Positions 1 to 5,368 of a stretch of 5,754 nucleotides of DNA are shown here, piece by piece. Made by a program: the position numbers and the translations under genes. A model generated the notes under the pieces. The model ran no database searches, had not been told where the DNA came from, and saw nothing but the letters and a program-made list of their open reading frames with translations. Numbering within the stretch: position 1 is the first letter of the stretch; each line of letters starts with the position of its first letter. This DNA comes from 1-14-0-10-45-29 sp964532715 (GTDB lineage Archaea; Micrarchaeota; Micrarchaeia; Anstonellales; Anstonellaceae), in NCBI GenBank assembly GCA_964532715.1, contig CAZHIX010000059.1, positions 1 through 5,754 on the forward strand, given 5' to 3'.

Positions 1-562
1 TTGGAGAGTGTTCAAGTAAAACATGAAACGTTCCTATGTGTTGAACTACACCTTCATCTTCACCTATACGGATATAATCTCCAATTTTAAATGGGCGTTT
101 AGTTAATAGAATGAACCAAACGAGATAAGATAATATAAAATCACGAATTGCAAATGCTATACCAGTTGCACTCAAACCTAAAATTATTGCAATATTTTCT
201 ATTGTTACACCTAATTCCCAAAACACGATAACAGTCGTAAAAGAATATACACCAATGGAGTATATCTTTCCAAGCAATATTTTATGTTCGGCATGAACAT
301 TTATTGTGAAAAGATTTAGTATTTTATTTGAGGTTAGTTTCAGAAGTAGTGATGCAAAAAGATATGAACTAAGAATCATCCCAAGACTTTCTATTACTTT
401 TGCAAATTCGGCAGGTATATACAAATACCCATATTTGTATGAGAAGATTAAACTAAGCACTATTATGACAAGAACACTGAAATACAAGATCGCCTTATTC
501 ACATGACCCATATGAAGCATTTGGACTACATTAATTTTATCTGCCACACCGATTTTATCCAT
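1..562 (-). CDS. MscS-family mechanosensitive ion channel, C-terminus cut off by window edge
   Basis: This membrane channel of the small-conductance mechanosensitive (MscS) family would open under membrane tension to release solutes during osmotic downshock. Only the first 187 residues lie in the window. I see hydrophobic segments at about residues 23-41, 56-74, 97-117 and 121-153. The last is the Gly/Ala-containing pore helix, with LGLSATGIAFAIRDF at 128-142, followed by the family signature RPFKIGDYIRIG (156-167) that starts the beta domain, and then EGVVQHIG (170-177). The ATG at 560-562 is the only start available, because an in-frame stop lies upstream with no ATG, GTG or TTG between. 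No ribosome-binding site is visible. The N-terminal part is short, so this is a minimal three-to-four-helix type, not a long multi-helix MscK or YbdG-like form. Family assignment is secure; ion preference cannot be read. Confidence 0.9.
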   Translation of the reverse strand, partial: MDKIGVADKINVVQMLHMGHVNKAILYFSVLVIIVLSLIFSYKYGYLYIPAEFAKVIESLGMILSSYLFASLLLKLTSNKILNLFTINVHAEHKILLGKIYSIGVYSFTTVIVFWELGVTIENIAIILGLSATGIAFAIRDFILSYLVWFILLTKRPFKIGDYIRIGEDEGVVQHIGTFHVLLEHSP

Positions 563-590
563 AACTATTGACGCACGCGCTTTACTTAAA

Positions 591-600
591 AAGATATACT
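591..600 (-). promoter_or_regulatory. Putative TATA box for the MscS-type gene
   Basis: On the minus strand the sequence AGTATATCTT is centred about 33 bases upstream of the channel's ATG. With the usual archaeal spacing of about 25 bases from TATA box to start point, transcription would begin some 5-10 bases before the ATG, which fits the missing ribosome-binding site. The call rests on position and composition only. Confidence 0.35.
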
Positions 601-617
601 TAGAACAAAAATCCTAA

Positions 618-636
618 TTTTTCTCACGTATCAGAT
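618..636 (-). repeat. 19-base motif at the HNH gene end, copy 1
   Basis: On the minus strand, ATCTGATACGTGAGAAAAA spans the HNH stop codon (TGA at 631-633). It matches 17 of 19 positions, with the first 11 exact, to ATCTGATACGTAAGTAAAA just after the stop of the HD gene on the same strand. It may be a shared 3'-end signal or a coincidence. Confidence 0.35.
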
Positions 637-1659
637 AACTAGCGCATCTACTTTTTTTGTATAAAAATTAGCGACGCTATCCAAAAAATCGGATTGACAA
701 TTTAGAACTTTGTTAAAAAATTTCAAATCAGAATCATAACTTTCAAGTAAATAATACTGAGCAATTTTATTTGCAAGGATTATATGCAGATCTGCAAGCC
801 ACAAGGTACCAGTATCCGGATGCTTCCTACTTTTTATTAAACTTTTATTTATATGCGAAACTAAAGAGCGATGACAATTACTACACAAAGTTATCGTATT
901 ATTTGCAAAATCACCGATTTTCCTTTTTGAAAACATTGGATCGTCAAACAGACTATTTATTGCAATTTGGATATCTTTTTTCATGTGCAAAAAACTACCA
1001 CTTGGAATTATATGATGGGTTTTGAGTTTTTGCTCATCGTTTTCAAGACAGATTATGCATTCGTTTTTATTAATTGACAAACCGTTTGGATAGGGCAATA
1101 AAAGAAGTCCTACATGCTCTTCAAGAGTCATATCTGTATATCTTTGTGCACGTTTTTTATCATTAAAAATTACGTTTTTCTTAAATCTTCTTGCAAGAAC
1201 ATGAGAAATATGCTCCATTCCATCAAGCACGTATTTGATTCTATTGAGTGCATAAACATGAGATGAATCATAACCATTTTTGAAAAAAGAATAAGCATAC
1301 ACACTTGGAACAATATATGAATTCAATCCACAATAAATTTTTAGTTTGCCAAGATTTTTTTTAGTAAGACCAATATTATATGGGTCAAAACCTAGAAGTT
1401 TCATTGTTTTTTCACTAATTGGATCAACATCATGAGAAAGAGTTGTTATAAATCCATTTTTGCTTTGATTTGTGAGTATAAGATTATTTCTAAATTTTGC
1501 AAGTTTTGCTCTATAATTATCATTTGAAGTTTCAAGTGCAAAAAATGTTGAAAACACCTTTGAACGTATAAGTTTAGGTTCATTGTAAGTTTGAGAAAAA
1601 TTACGTTTTTCGTGAACTTTGTTTTTTGAAATATATTCATAACCATTTTTTAATTTCAT
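631..1659 (-). CDS. HNH endonuclease-like protein with unrecognised N-terminal region
   Basis: This 342-residue protein carries a C-terminal HNH (beta-beta-alpha-Me) nuclease module, which cuts or nicks nucleic acid using one metal ion. Counting from the ATG at 1657-1659, the module has CIIC (201-204), THHIIP (214-219) with the likely catalytic His pair 215/216, Asn254, and CSNCH (259-263). The two Cys pairs should form a structural zinc site. The first ~195 residues match nothing I recognise: they are basic and rich in Lys, Asn and Tyr, with no obvious helix-turn-helix, helicase or transmembrane segment. A longer frame reaches a TTG at 1740, but the added 27 residues are hydrophobic and lack conserved character, whereas the chosen ATG has AGGCGA six bases upstream. 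No methylase, toxin partner or intron is adjacent, so restriction, homing or defence roles are all open. It is transcribed divergently from trm5. Confidence 0.8.
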   Translation of the reverse strand: MKLKNGYEYISKNKVHEKRNFSQTYNEPKLIRSKVFSTFFALETSNDNYRAKLAKFRNNLILTNQSKNGFITTLSHDVDPISEKTMKLLGFDPYNIGLTKKNLGKLKIYCGLNSYIVPSVYAYSFFKNGYDSSHVYALNRIKYVLDGMEHISHVLARRFKKNVIFNDKKRAQRYTDMTLEEHVGLLLLPYPNGLSINKNECIICLENDEQKLKTHHIIPSGSFLHMKKDIQIAINSLFDDPMFSKRKIGDFANNTITLCSNCHRSLVSHINKSLIKSRKHPDTGTLWLADLHIILANKIAQYYLLESYDSDLKFFNKVLNCQSDFLDSVANFYTKKVDALVI

Positions 1660-1682
1660 AAATATTCGCCTAATTGCTAAAC

Positions 1683-1690
1683 AAATAATT
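1683..1690 (-). promoter_or_regulatory. Possible TATA-like box for the HNH gene
   Basis: AATTATTT on the minus strand is centred about 28 bases before the ATG at 1659, a spacing that would give a very short leader. In such AT-rich sequence this motif is weak evidence by itself. Confidence 0.2.
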
Positions 1691-1703
1691 GATAACACAA
1701 AAG

Positions 1704-1715
1704 CTAAACGTTTAG
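1704..1715. promoter_or_regulatory. 12-bp perfect palindrome in the HNH/trm5 divergent gap, possible operator
   Basis: CTAAACGTTTAG is a perfect inverted repeat. It lies 45 bases upstream of the HNH ATG and upstream of the putative trm5 TATA box, where a dimeric regulator could act on either gene. The sequence gives no clue to the protein that would bind it. Palindromes of this length also arise by chance a few times in a window of this size and composition. Confidence 0.25.
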
Positions 1716-1745
1716 GATTTATGTGGTAATAATATGTCAAATAAG

Positions 1746-1754
1746 TTTTATATT
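1746..1754 (+). promoter_or_regulatory. Putative TATA box for trm5
   Basis: TTTTATATT is centred near 1750. A start point about 25 bases downstream would give a leader of roughly 25 bases to the GTG at 1800. This supports the GTG over the later ATG only weakly. Confidence 0.3.
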
Positions 1755-1799
1755 GGTTTGTAAGATATTGAATTTAGAAAAAGATAAGTAAAAAACAAG

Positions 1800-2690
1800 G
1801 TGAACACAAAACAAAAAGAAGATAATACAAAAAATGTGAAAAATATGAAAAACGATAAGGCACGCAAACGAAATTTTACTTTTGATATTATAGGAGATAT
1901 TGCTATATTGCCAAGAGATTTTGGTTTGAACAACAAAGATGAACAGATGGTTATATCAAAAATAATTTCACTTTATAGAACTCGAATTAAATCTATTGCA
2001 CTTAAAACAGAGAAAATAAGTGGAATGTATAGAGCATCTGTACTTGAAACGATTTGGGGAGAACAACGCACACACACTGTTGCAAAAGAAAATGGATGCT
2101 ATTTTGAGCTTGATTTGCAAAAAGTCTTTTTCTGCCCACGTCTTTCGTATGAACGACTTAGAATTGCAAAACAGATAAAAAAAGATGAAAATGTACTGGT
2201 AATGTTTGCAGGAGTTGGACCATATGCAATAATTGCATCAAAATATTCAAATGCAAAAAATATTGTAGCGATTGAAATAAACCCAGATGCTTTTTTATTC
2301 ATGCAAAAAAATATTGAAAAAAATAAATGCAACAATATTGAACCCATACTTGCAGATGTGCGAGATGCTTTGCTTGAATTTCGCTTTGAAAATTGGGCAG
2401 ATAGAATAATTATGCCACATCCATTTTCAGACACTAATTTTTTGGCACTTGCAATACGTGCGCTAAAACCAAATGGAATAATACATTATTACTCATTTGA
2501 GAATCGCCACGCAGGAGTAGAAAAAATCTTTGAAGATGCAAAAAAACAAGCATGCAATCTTGCAGACCTTGTTTTACTAAAATCTAAAAAAGTACGCCCG
2601 ATTTGTCCAAATGTCTATCACTACGTATTAGATATGCAAGTTTTTCATTGTGCTTGCAAACCTCGTAAACACTTTTCGCAGATACCGTAA
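1800..2690 (+). CDS. trm5: Trm5-type tRNA (guanine-37-N1)-methyltransferase
   Basis: Trm5 transfers a methyl group from S-adenosylmethionine to N1 of G37, next to the anticodon, which prevents +1 frameshifting; in archaea it is also the first step towards wyosine bases. The 296-residue protein shows the family order: FDIIGDIAILP (28-38) opening the D2 domain, CPRLSYERLR (112-121), SAM-binding FAGVGP (136-141), EINP (159-162), AD at 185-186, MPHP (205-208) in place of the common NLP/NPP motif, IHYY (228-231) and VYHYVLDM near the end. The separate N-terminal D1 domain of full-length Trm5 is missing. Motif I reads VLVMFAGVGP, with Val where Asp is frequent. The GTG at 1800 gives a Lys/Asn-rich leader of about 25 residues; the ATG at 1845 is a credible alternative giving 281 residues. 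The relative Taw2 (wyosine acp-transferase) also lacks D1, but its motif IV differs, so Trm5 is preferred. The last 15 codons overlap fur. Confidence 0.85.
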   Translation: MNTKQKEDNTKNVKNMKNDKARKRNFTFDIIGDIAILPRDFGLNNKDEQMVISKIISLYRTRIKSIALKTEKISGMYRASVLETIWGEQRTHTVAKENGCYFELDLQKVFFCPRLSYERLRIAKQIKKDENVLVMFAGVGPYAIIASKYSNAKNIVAIEINPDAFLFMQKNIEKNKCNNIEPILADVRDALLEFRFENWADRIIMPHPFSDTNFLALAIRALKPNGIIHYYSFENRHAGVEKIFEDAKKQACNLADLVLLKSKKVRPICPNVYHYVLDMQVFHCACKPRKHFSQIP

Positions 2691-3037
2691 ACATCAAGCT
2701 GAAAATGACTTATTTTTATATTTTTTTTATCACATAAAACACTTCCAAAATCAATTGAACTTGCATCGATGTGGCGCATTTTTCCACATATAGTACAAGT
2801 GAAATGAGCATCACTTTTTTCTTGAGCAGAATAAATCTTTTTTCTTGAATGACGATATTTTTGCACAACTTCACTCTTTTCGCATTCTTTTAGAAATCTA
2901 TATACAGTAGCAATCCCCATTTTTGGATATATCTTTTTCACTTTTTGCAAAAGTTGAATTGGTTCAAAAAAACCATCCATCTTGCATATCTGTTCAAGTA
3001 AAATCTGTTTTTGTTTTGTTTTTCTTGTTTTGAACAT
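2645..3037 (-). CDS. fur: Fur-family metal-dependent transcriptional repressor
   Basis: This 130-residue Fur-superfamily regulator should bind DNA as a dimer when loaded with metal. The winged-helix part contains the recognition-helix signature GIATVYRFLKE (41-51). The dimerisation part carries both structural zinc pairs, C81/C84 (CTIC) and C120/C123 (GICEKC), plus H78 and H111 at usual metal-ligand positions. The His-rich stretch normally just before the first Cys pair (HHDH in E. coli Fur) reads SDAH here, so only one His remains and the regulatory site is reduced. The protein is somewhat short for the family. The ATG at 3035-3037 has AAGGA five bases upstream. It is divergent from feoA across 81 bases holding a Fur box, which argues for an iron-sensing Fur controlling feo and itself; PerR, Zur or Mur activity cannot be excluded from sequence. 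Its last 15 codons, including the second Cys pair, lie antisense to the end of trm5. Confidence 0.9.
   Translation of the reverse strand: MFKTRKTKQKQILLEQICKMDGFFEPIQLLQKVKKIYPKMGIATVYRFLKECEKSEVVQKYRHSRKKIYSAQEKSDAHFTCTICGKMRHIDASSIDFGSVLCDKKNIKISHFQLDVYGICEKCLRGLQAQ
2711..2728 (+). terminator. T-rich tract downstream of trm5
   Basis: About 20 bases after the trm5 stop the plus strand reads T5, then ATA, then T8, a typical archaeal intrinsic termination signal without a hairpin. It lies inside the fur coding region on the opposite strand, so it is also constrained by the fur reading frame. Confidence 0.4.
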
Positions 3038-3050
3038 AAAAATCCTTATT

Positions 3051-3069
3051 GATAATGAAAATCATTAAT
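3051..3069. promoter_or_regulatory. Fur box shared by the fur and feoA promoters
   Basis: GATAATGAAAATCATTAAT matches the classical 19-bp Fur box GATAATGATAATCATTATC at 16 of 19 positions. Its core is a perfect inverted repeat, TAATGA-aaa-TCATTA (3053-3067). It continues directly into ATTAATATTAAT (3064-3075), so the site can also be read as a run of NATAAT-like hexamers able to bind more than one dimer. It lies between the likely fur TATA region and the fur start, and just upstream of the feoA TATA boxes. Repression of feoABX and autoregulation of fur by iron-loaded Fur follow by inference. Confidence 0.8.
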
Positions 3070-3078
3070 ATTAATAAA
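3064..3078 (-). promoter_or_regulatory. Putative fur promoter TATA region
   Basis: Minus-strand TTATTAATATTAAT is centred about 33 bases upstream of the fur ATG, predicting a short leader that still includes AAGGA. It overlaps the Fur box, as expected for autorepression. The same AT tract could serve feoA in the other direction, with a start near 3099 and a ~20-base leader. Confidence 0.35.
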
Positions 3079-3090
3079 GAGTGTTTGAAG

Positions 3091-3098
3091 TTATATAA
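3091..3098 (+). promoter_or_regulatory. Putative feoA TATA box
   Basis: TTATATAA, a palindromic and near-ideal archaeal TATA box, is centred about 24 bases before the feoA ATG. Standard spacing would give a leaderless transcript. However, GGTG at 3109-3112, six bases before the ATG, looks like a ribosome-binding site and would be used only if transcription starts earlier, from the AT tract at 3068-3077. The two readings compete. Confidence 0.45.
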
Positions 3099-3118
3099 CT
3101 AAACAATTGGTGCATTAG

Positions 3119-3340
3119 ATGAAAACAGATTTGACTCAAGTGAAACCAGGGATATGCCCGACGATAATCAAAATTAATTGCCCTTCGCAGTTTTGCAAAC
3201 GTTTGCAAGAGTTAGGAGTTTTAGAAAATTCGCCAGTCAGAGTTATAAAAAATGATATAGGGCCAATAGTTCTTTGTGTTTTTGGTTCGCGTATTGCAAT
3301 TGGAAGAAATGCATGCAAACAAATAGAGGTTGAAATATGA
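3119..3340 (+). CDS. feoA: FeoA, ferrous iron transport accessory protein
   Basis: FeoA is a small cytoplasmic SH3-like beta-barrel protein needed for ferrous iron uptake, thought to act on the cytoplasmic side of FeoB. The 73-residue sequence has the family pattern: a conserved Gly early (G11), CKRLQELGVLENSPVRVI (26-43) in place of the usual RRLLELGI-PG stretch, GPIVLCVFGSRIAIG (48-62), and a terminal IEVEI strand. The ATG is preceded by GGTG. Its stop overlaps the feoB start in ATGA (3337-3340), so the two are translationally coupled. The normal PG turn is replaced by ENS, a mild divergence. Family identity is supported both by the sequence and by the neighbour. Confidence 0.93.
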   Translation: MKTDLTQVKPGICPTIIKINCPSQFCKRLQELGVLENSPVRVIKNDIGPIVLCVFGSRIAIGRNACKQIEVEI

Positions 3341-5136
3341 TACGCATAGCATTGATTGGAAATCCAAATGTGGGAAAATCCAGTTTATTTAATTCGCTCA
3401 CAGGTCAAAGACAAAAAGTTGCAAATTGGCCTGGAAAAACTATTGAATGTAAAAGAGGAATTTGCACACTTGGAAATAAAAAATTAGAAGTTCTTGATTT
3501 GCCCGGAACGTATAGTTTATGTCCGTTCTCAGATGATGAAACAGAGGTATTAACGGCAGTAGCAAGCAAAGACTACGATGTACTGGTACAAGTTGTTGAT
3601 GCGTCAAATCTGCAAAGAAATCTTTATCTTACAACTGAGCTTTTAGAAAGAACGGATAAATTGATAGTTGCACTTAACATGAATGATGTGGCAAAGAAGA
3701 ACGGAATTAGCTTAGATACAAAATGTCTTGAACAAGAATTTGGTATTTCATTTGTGCTTATAGACGCAAGAAAAAAACAGACGCTGATGCCACTTATTGA
3801 TAAGATAAAACATGAGGTTAACGGACAGAAGGTAGTTAGTCAAGAAGTAAAAACAAACAATAAATGCACTGAAAGCACACAAACAAGGTATCAAAGAATT
3901 GCAAAATCCGTAAAAAAAGCAACAGGATGCACTGAAAATAAAACGATTACTGCACAAAAACTTGATAGAGTTTTATTGCACCCGTTTCTTGGTCCATTGA
4001 TATTTCTTTTAATTATGTTTAGTGTTTTCAATGCGACATATGCGATTTCGGATCCCATAAGCGAAGTTATTGAATCACTATTGTCAATCTTTTCAGATAG
4101 TGTTTTACAATTGTGCGAGAGTTTGAATGCACCTGATTGGTTCTCATCACTTATTTCAGACGGAATTTTGGCGGGTATAGGGGCGGTGCTCGTGTTTATT
4201 GCACCCATTGCAGTACTAACATTTTTCATGTATTTTCTTGAGGATTGTGGATACTTGGCAAGAGCCGTAGTCGTGCTTGATGCCATACTTAGTAGAATTG
4301 GAATAGGCGCAAAGGCATTCATTCCACTTATACTTGGATTTGGATGTAATGTGCCTGCAATACTTGCAACAAAAATAATACGAAATAAAAAAGACCGTAT
4401 GATTGCGATATTAATAAGTCCGTTTATTTCATGTTCTGCTCGTCTTCCAGTATATATACTGTTTGTAGGAGTGTTCTTTGCAAATGATAAAGCATTAATA
4501 TTATTTTCACTTTATTTGCTTGGAATATTGATTGCACTCATGACTGCGTTTGCACTAAAAAAAATAATTTTCAAACAAGAGGATTCGGATTTATTGATTG
4601 AGATTCCAAAACTCCAAATTCCGTATTTTGAAAATTTAGTATCTGAAATTAGAATGACGCTTATCCATTTTATTAGTCGTGCAACAACTGTGATTCTTGC
4701 AGGCTCACTTATAATTTGGCTTCTTGCAAGTTTGCCATATGGAGTTGAATATGGGTCAAAGGATAGTTTCGCAGGTGTTATTGGCGATTTGATTTCACCA
4801 ATATTTAGCCCGCTTGGGTTTGGTTCGTGGCAAGCATCTTTATCTATTTTGAATGGAGTGATGGCAAAGGAAGTCGTGATAAGTTCACTTGCTACTTCAT
4901 ATTCTGCTCAAGGTTATGAACTTAATGAAGCTATTTTAGAAAATTTCACACCTGCAAGTGCGCTTTCATTCATGGTCTTTGTTTTGTTATATATACCATG
5001 CATTGCAGTGATAGGAGCGATTTTAGCACAAACAAAAAGCTTGAAGATAACTGTGCTTAGCACACTTTATACATTTGTGATTGCGTGGATAGTTTCATTT
5101 TTAGTGTATAATTTGGCGCTTTTTTTAGGAATGTAA
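3337..5136 (+). CDS. feoB: FeoB, ferrous iron transporter with N-terminal G domain
   Basis: FeoB is the inner-membrane ferrous iron permease, with a GTP-binding domain that controls transport. The 599-residue protein has G1 GNPNVGKSS (8-16), switch I around T35 (NWPGKT), G3 DLPGTYS (54-60) and G4 NMND (114-117). The G5 region DARKKQTL (143-150) departs from the usual SA-x-x-G pattern. A short linker/GDI segment (about 165-205) leads to the membrane part from LLHPFLGPL (213-221). Both Gate motifs are intact: LILGFGCNVPAI (331-342, C337) and FISCSARLPVY (363-373, C366). FLEDCGYLARA (300-310) and GVMAKEVVISSLAT (507-520) are further family signatures. It is compact against the usual 650-770 residues, the loss falling mainly in the linker and C-terminus. 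It overlaps feoA by 4 bases and is followed after 17 bases by a Cys-rich membrane protein. Fur control is inferred from the upstream operator. Confidence 0.97.
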   Translation: MIRIALIGNPNVGKSSLFNSLTGQRQKVANWPGKTIECKRGICTLGNKKLEVLDLPGTYSLCPFSDDETEVLTAVASKDYDVLVQVVDASNLQRNLYLTTELLERTDKLIVALNMNDVAKKNGISLDTKCLEQEFGISFVLIDARKKQTLMPLIDKIKHEVNGQKVVSQEVKTNNKCTESTQTRYQRIAKSVKKATGCTENKTITAQKLDRVLLHPFLGPLIFLLIMFSVFNATYAISDPISEVIESLLSIFSDSVLQLCESLNAPDWFSSLISDGILAGIGAVLVFIAPIAVLTFFMYFLEDCGYLARAVVVLDAILSRIGIGAKAFIPLILGFGCNVPAILATKIIRNKKDRMIAILISPFISCSARLPVYILFVGVFFANDKALILFSLYLLGILIALMTAFALKKIIFKQEDSDLLIEIPKLQIPYFENLVSEIRMTLIHFISRATTVILAGSLIIWLLASLPYGVEYGSKDSFAGVIGDLISPIFSPLGFGSWQASLSILNGVMAKEVVISSLATSYSAQGYELNEAILENFTPASALSFMVFVLLYIPCIAVIGAILAQTKSLKITVLSTLYTFVIAWIVSFLVYNLALFLGM

Positions 5137-5153
5137 AACTTTGAGGCGAGCAT

Positions 5154-5297
5154 ATGCAAGAAATTTTATTTTATGCAGGTGTAGGACTTGTTGCTTCGTT
5201 TGTTATTTTTATTATTTACAAAATATTTTTGAAAAAAAACGGGTGTGAGATGAGTTGTGCAAGTTGTCCATATAGAAGTGAATGCAATAAGAGGTAA
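5154..5297 (+). CDS. FeoB-associated Cys-rich membrane protein (47 residues)
   Basis: This tiny gene starts at an ATG with GAGG seven bases upstream and lies 17 bases after feoB on the same strand, so it is the third gene of the operon. The protein has one transmembrane helix (about residues 4-26, YAGVGLVASFVIFIIYKIF), then a Lys-rich boundary and a short soluble tail with four Cys: C31, C35, C38 and C44 (CEMSCASCPYRSEC). A single helix plus a CxxxCxxC tail directly behind feoB is the layout of the FeoB-associated Cys-rich membrane protein family. With Lys23, Lys27 and Lys28 after the helix, the positive-inside rule places the Cys tail in the cytoplasm, where it could receive or chaperone iron leaving FeoB; that role is inference. 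Stops follow in tandem (TAA, TGA). Confidence 0.85.
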   Translation: MQEILFYAGVGLVASFVIFIIYKIFLKKNGCEMSCASCPYRSECNKR

Positions 5298-5306
5298 TGA
5301 ATAAGT

Positions 5307-5322
5307 AAAAATAGAAAAAAAA
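5307..5322 (-). terminator. T-rich tract downstream of the HD-domain gene
   Basis: Reading the minus strand past the HD gene's stop, T8 (5315-5322) and then T5 (5307-5311) occur about 50 bases downstream, in the style of an archaeal terminator. They lie just beyond the end of the small Cys-rich gene on the other strand, where convergent transcripts meet. Confidence 0.45.
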
Positions 5323-5344
5323 GATAGAATTAGAAGAGGTCAGC

Positions 5345-5363
5345 TTTTACTTACGTATCAGAT
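5345..5363 (-). repeat. 19-base motif downstream of the HD gene, copy 2
   Basis: This is the second copy of the motif at 618-636, in the same orientation, beginning 6 bases after the HD stop codon on the minus strand and upstream of that gene's T-rich tract. No function can be assigned from two copies. Confidence 0.35.
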
Positions 5364-5368
5364 TTAAT

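Noticed and set aside
306..506. 66-codon plus-strand open frame
   Set aside because: It lies antisense inside the MscS-type gene, whose frame shows clear family motifs, and the translated product has no recognisable features.
771..1025. 84-codon plus-strand open frame
   Set aside because: It is antisense to the conserved HNH module; the Tyr/Leu-rich product reflects the complementary Lys/Asn/His codons.
631..1659. HNH protein read as part of a multi-gene defence island
   Set aside because: Its neighbours are a channel and a tRNA-modification gene; no methylase, helicase, ATPase or toxin-antitoxin partner lies in the window.
1660..1740. 27-residue N-terminal extension of the HNH protein from a TTG codon
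   Set aside because: There is no ribosome-binding site, a better-placed ATG exists at 1659, and the extension covers the divergent intergenic region with its palindrome and promoter-like sequence. It looked at first like a membrane anchor, but this is not supported.
2099..2434. 111-codon minus-strand open frame
   Set aside because: It is a shadow of the trm5 SAM-binding region, which carries conserved motifs on the plus strand.
3193..3208. Two close copies of TTTTGCAAAC / GTTTGCAAGA in feoA, considered as a repeat or operator
   Set aside because: They encode conserved FeoA residues (FCKRLQE) and are part of the general TTGCAA excess of the window.
3891..4322. 143-codon minus-strand open frame
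   Set aside because: It is antisense to the FeoB membrane domain with its conserved motifs; composition is that expected for a mirror of hydrophobic codons.
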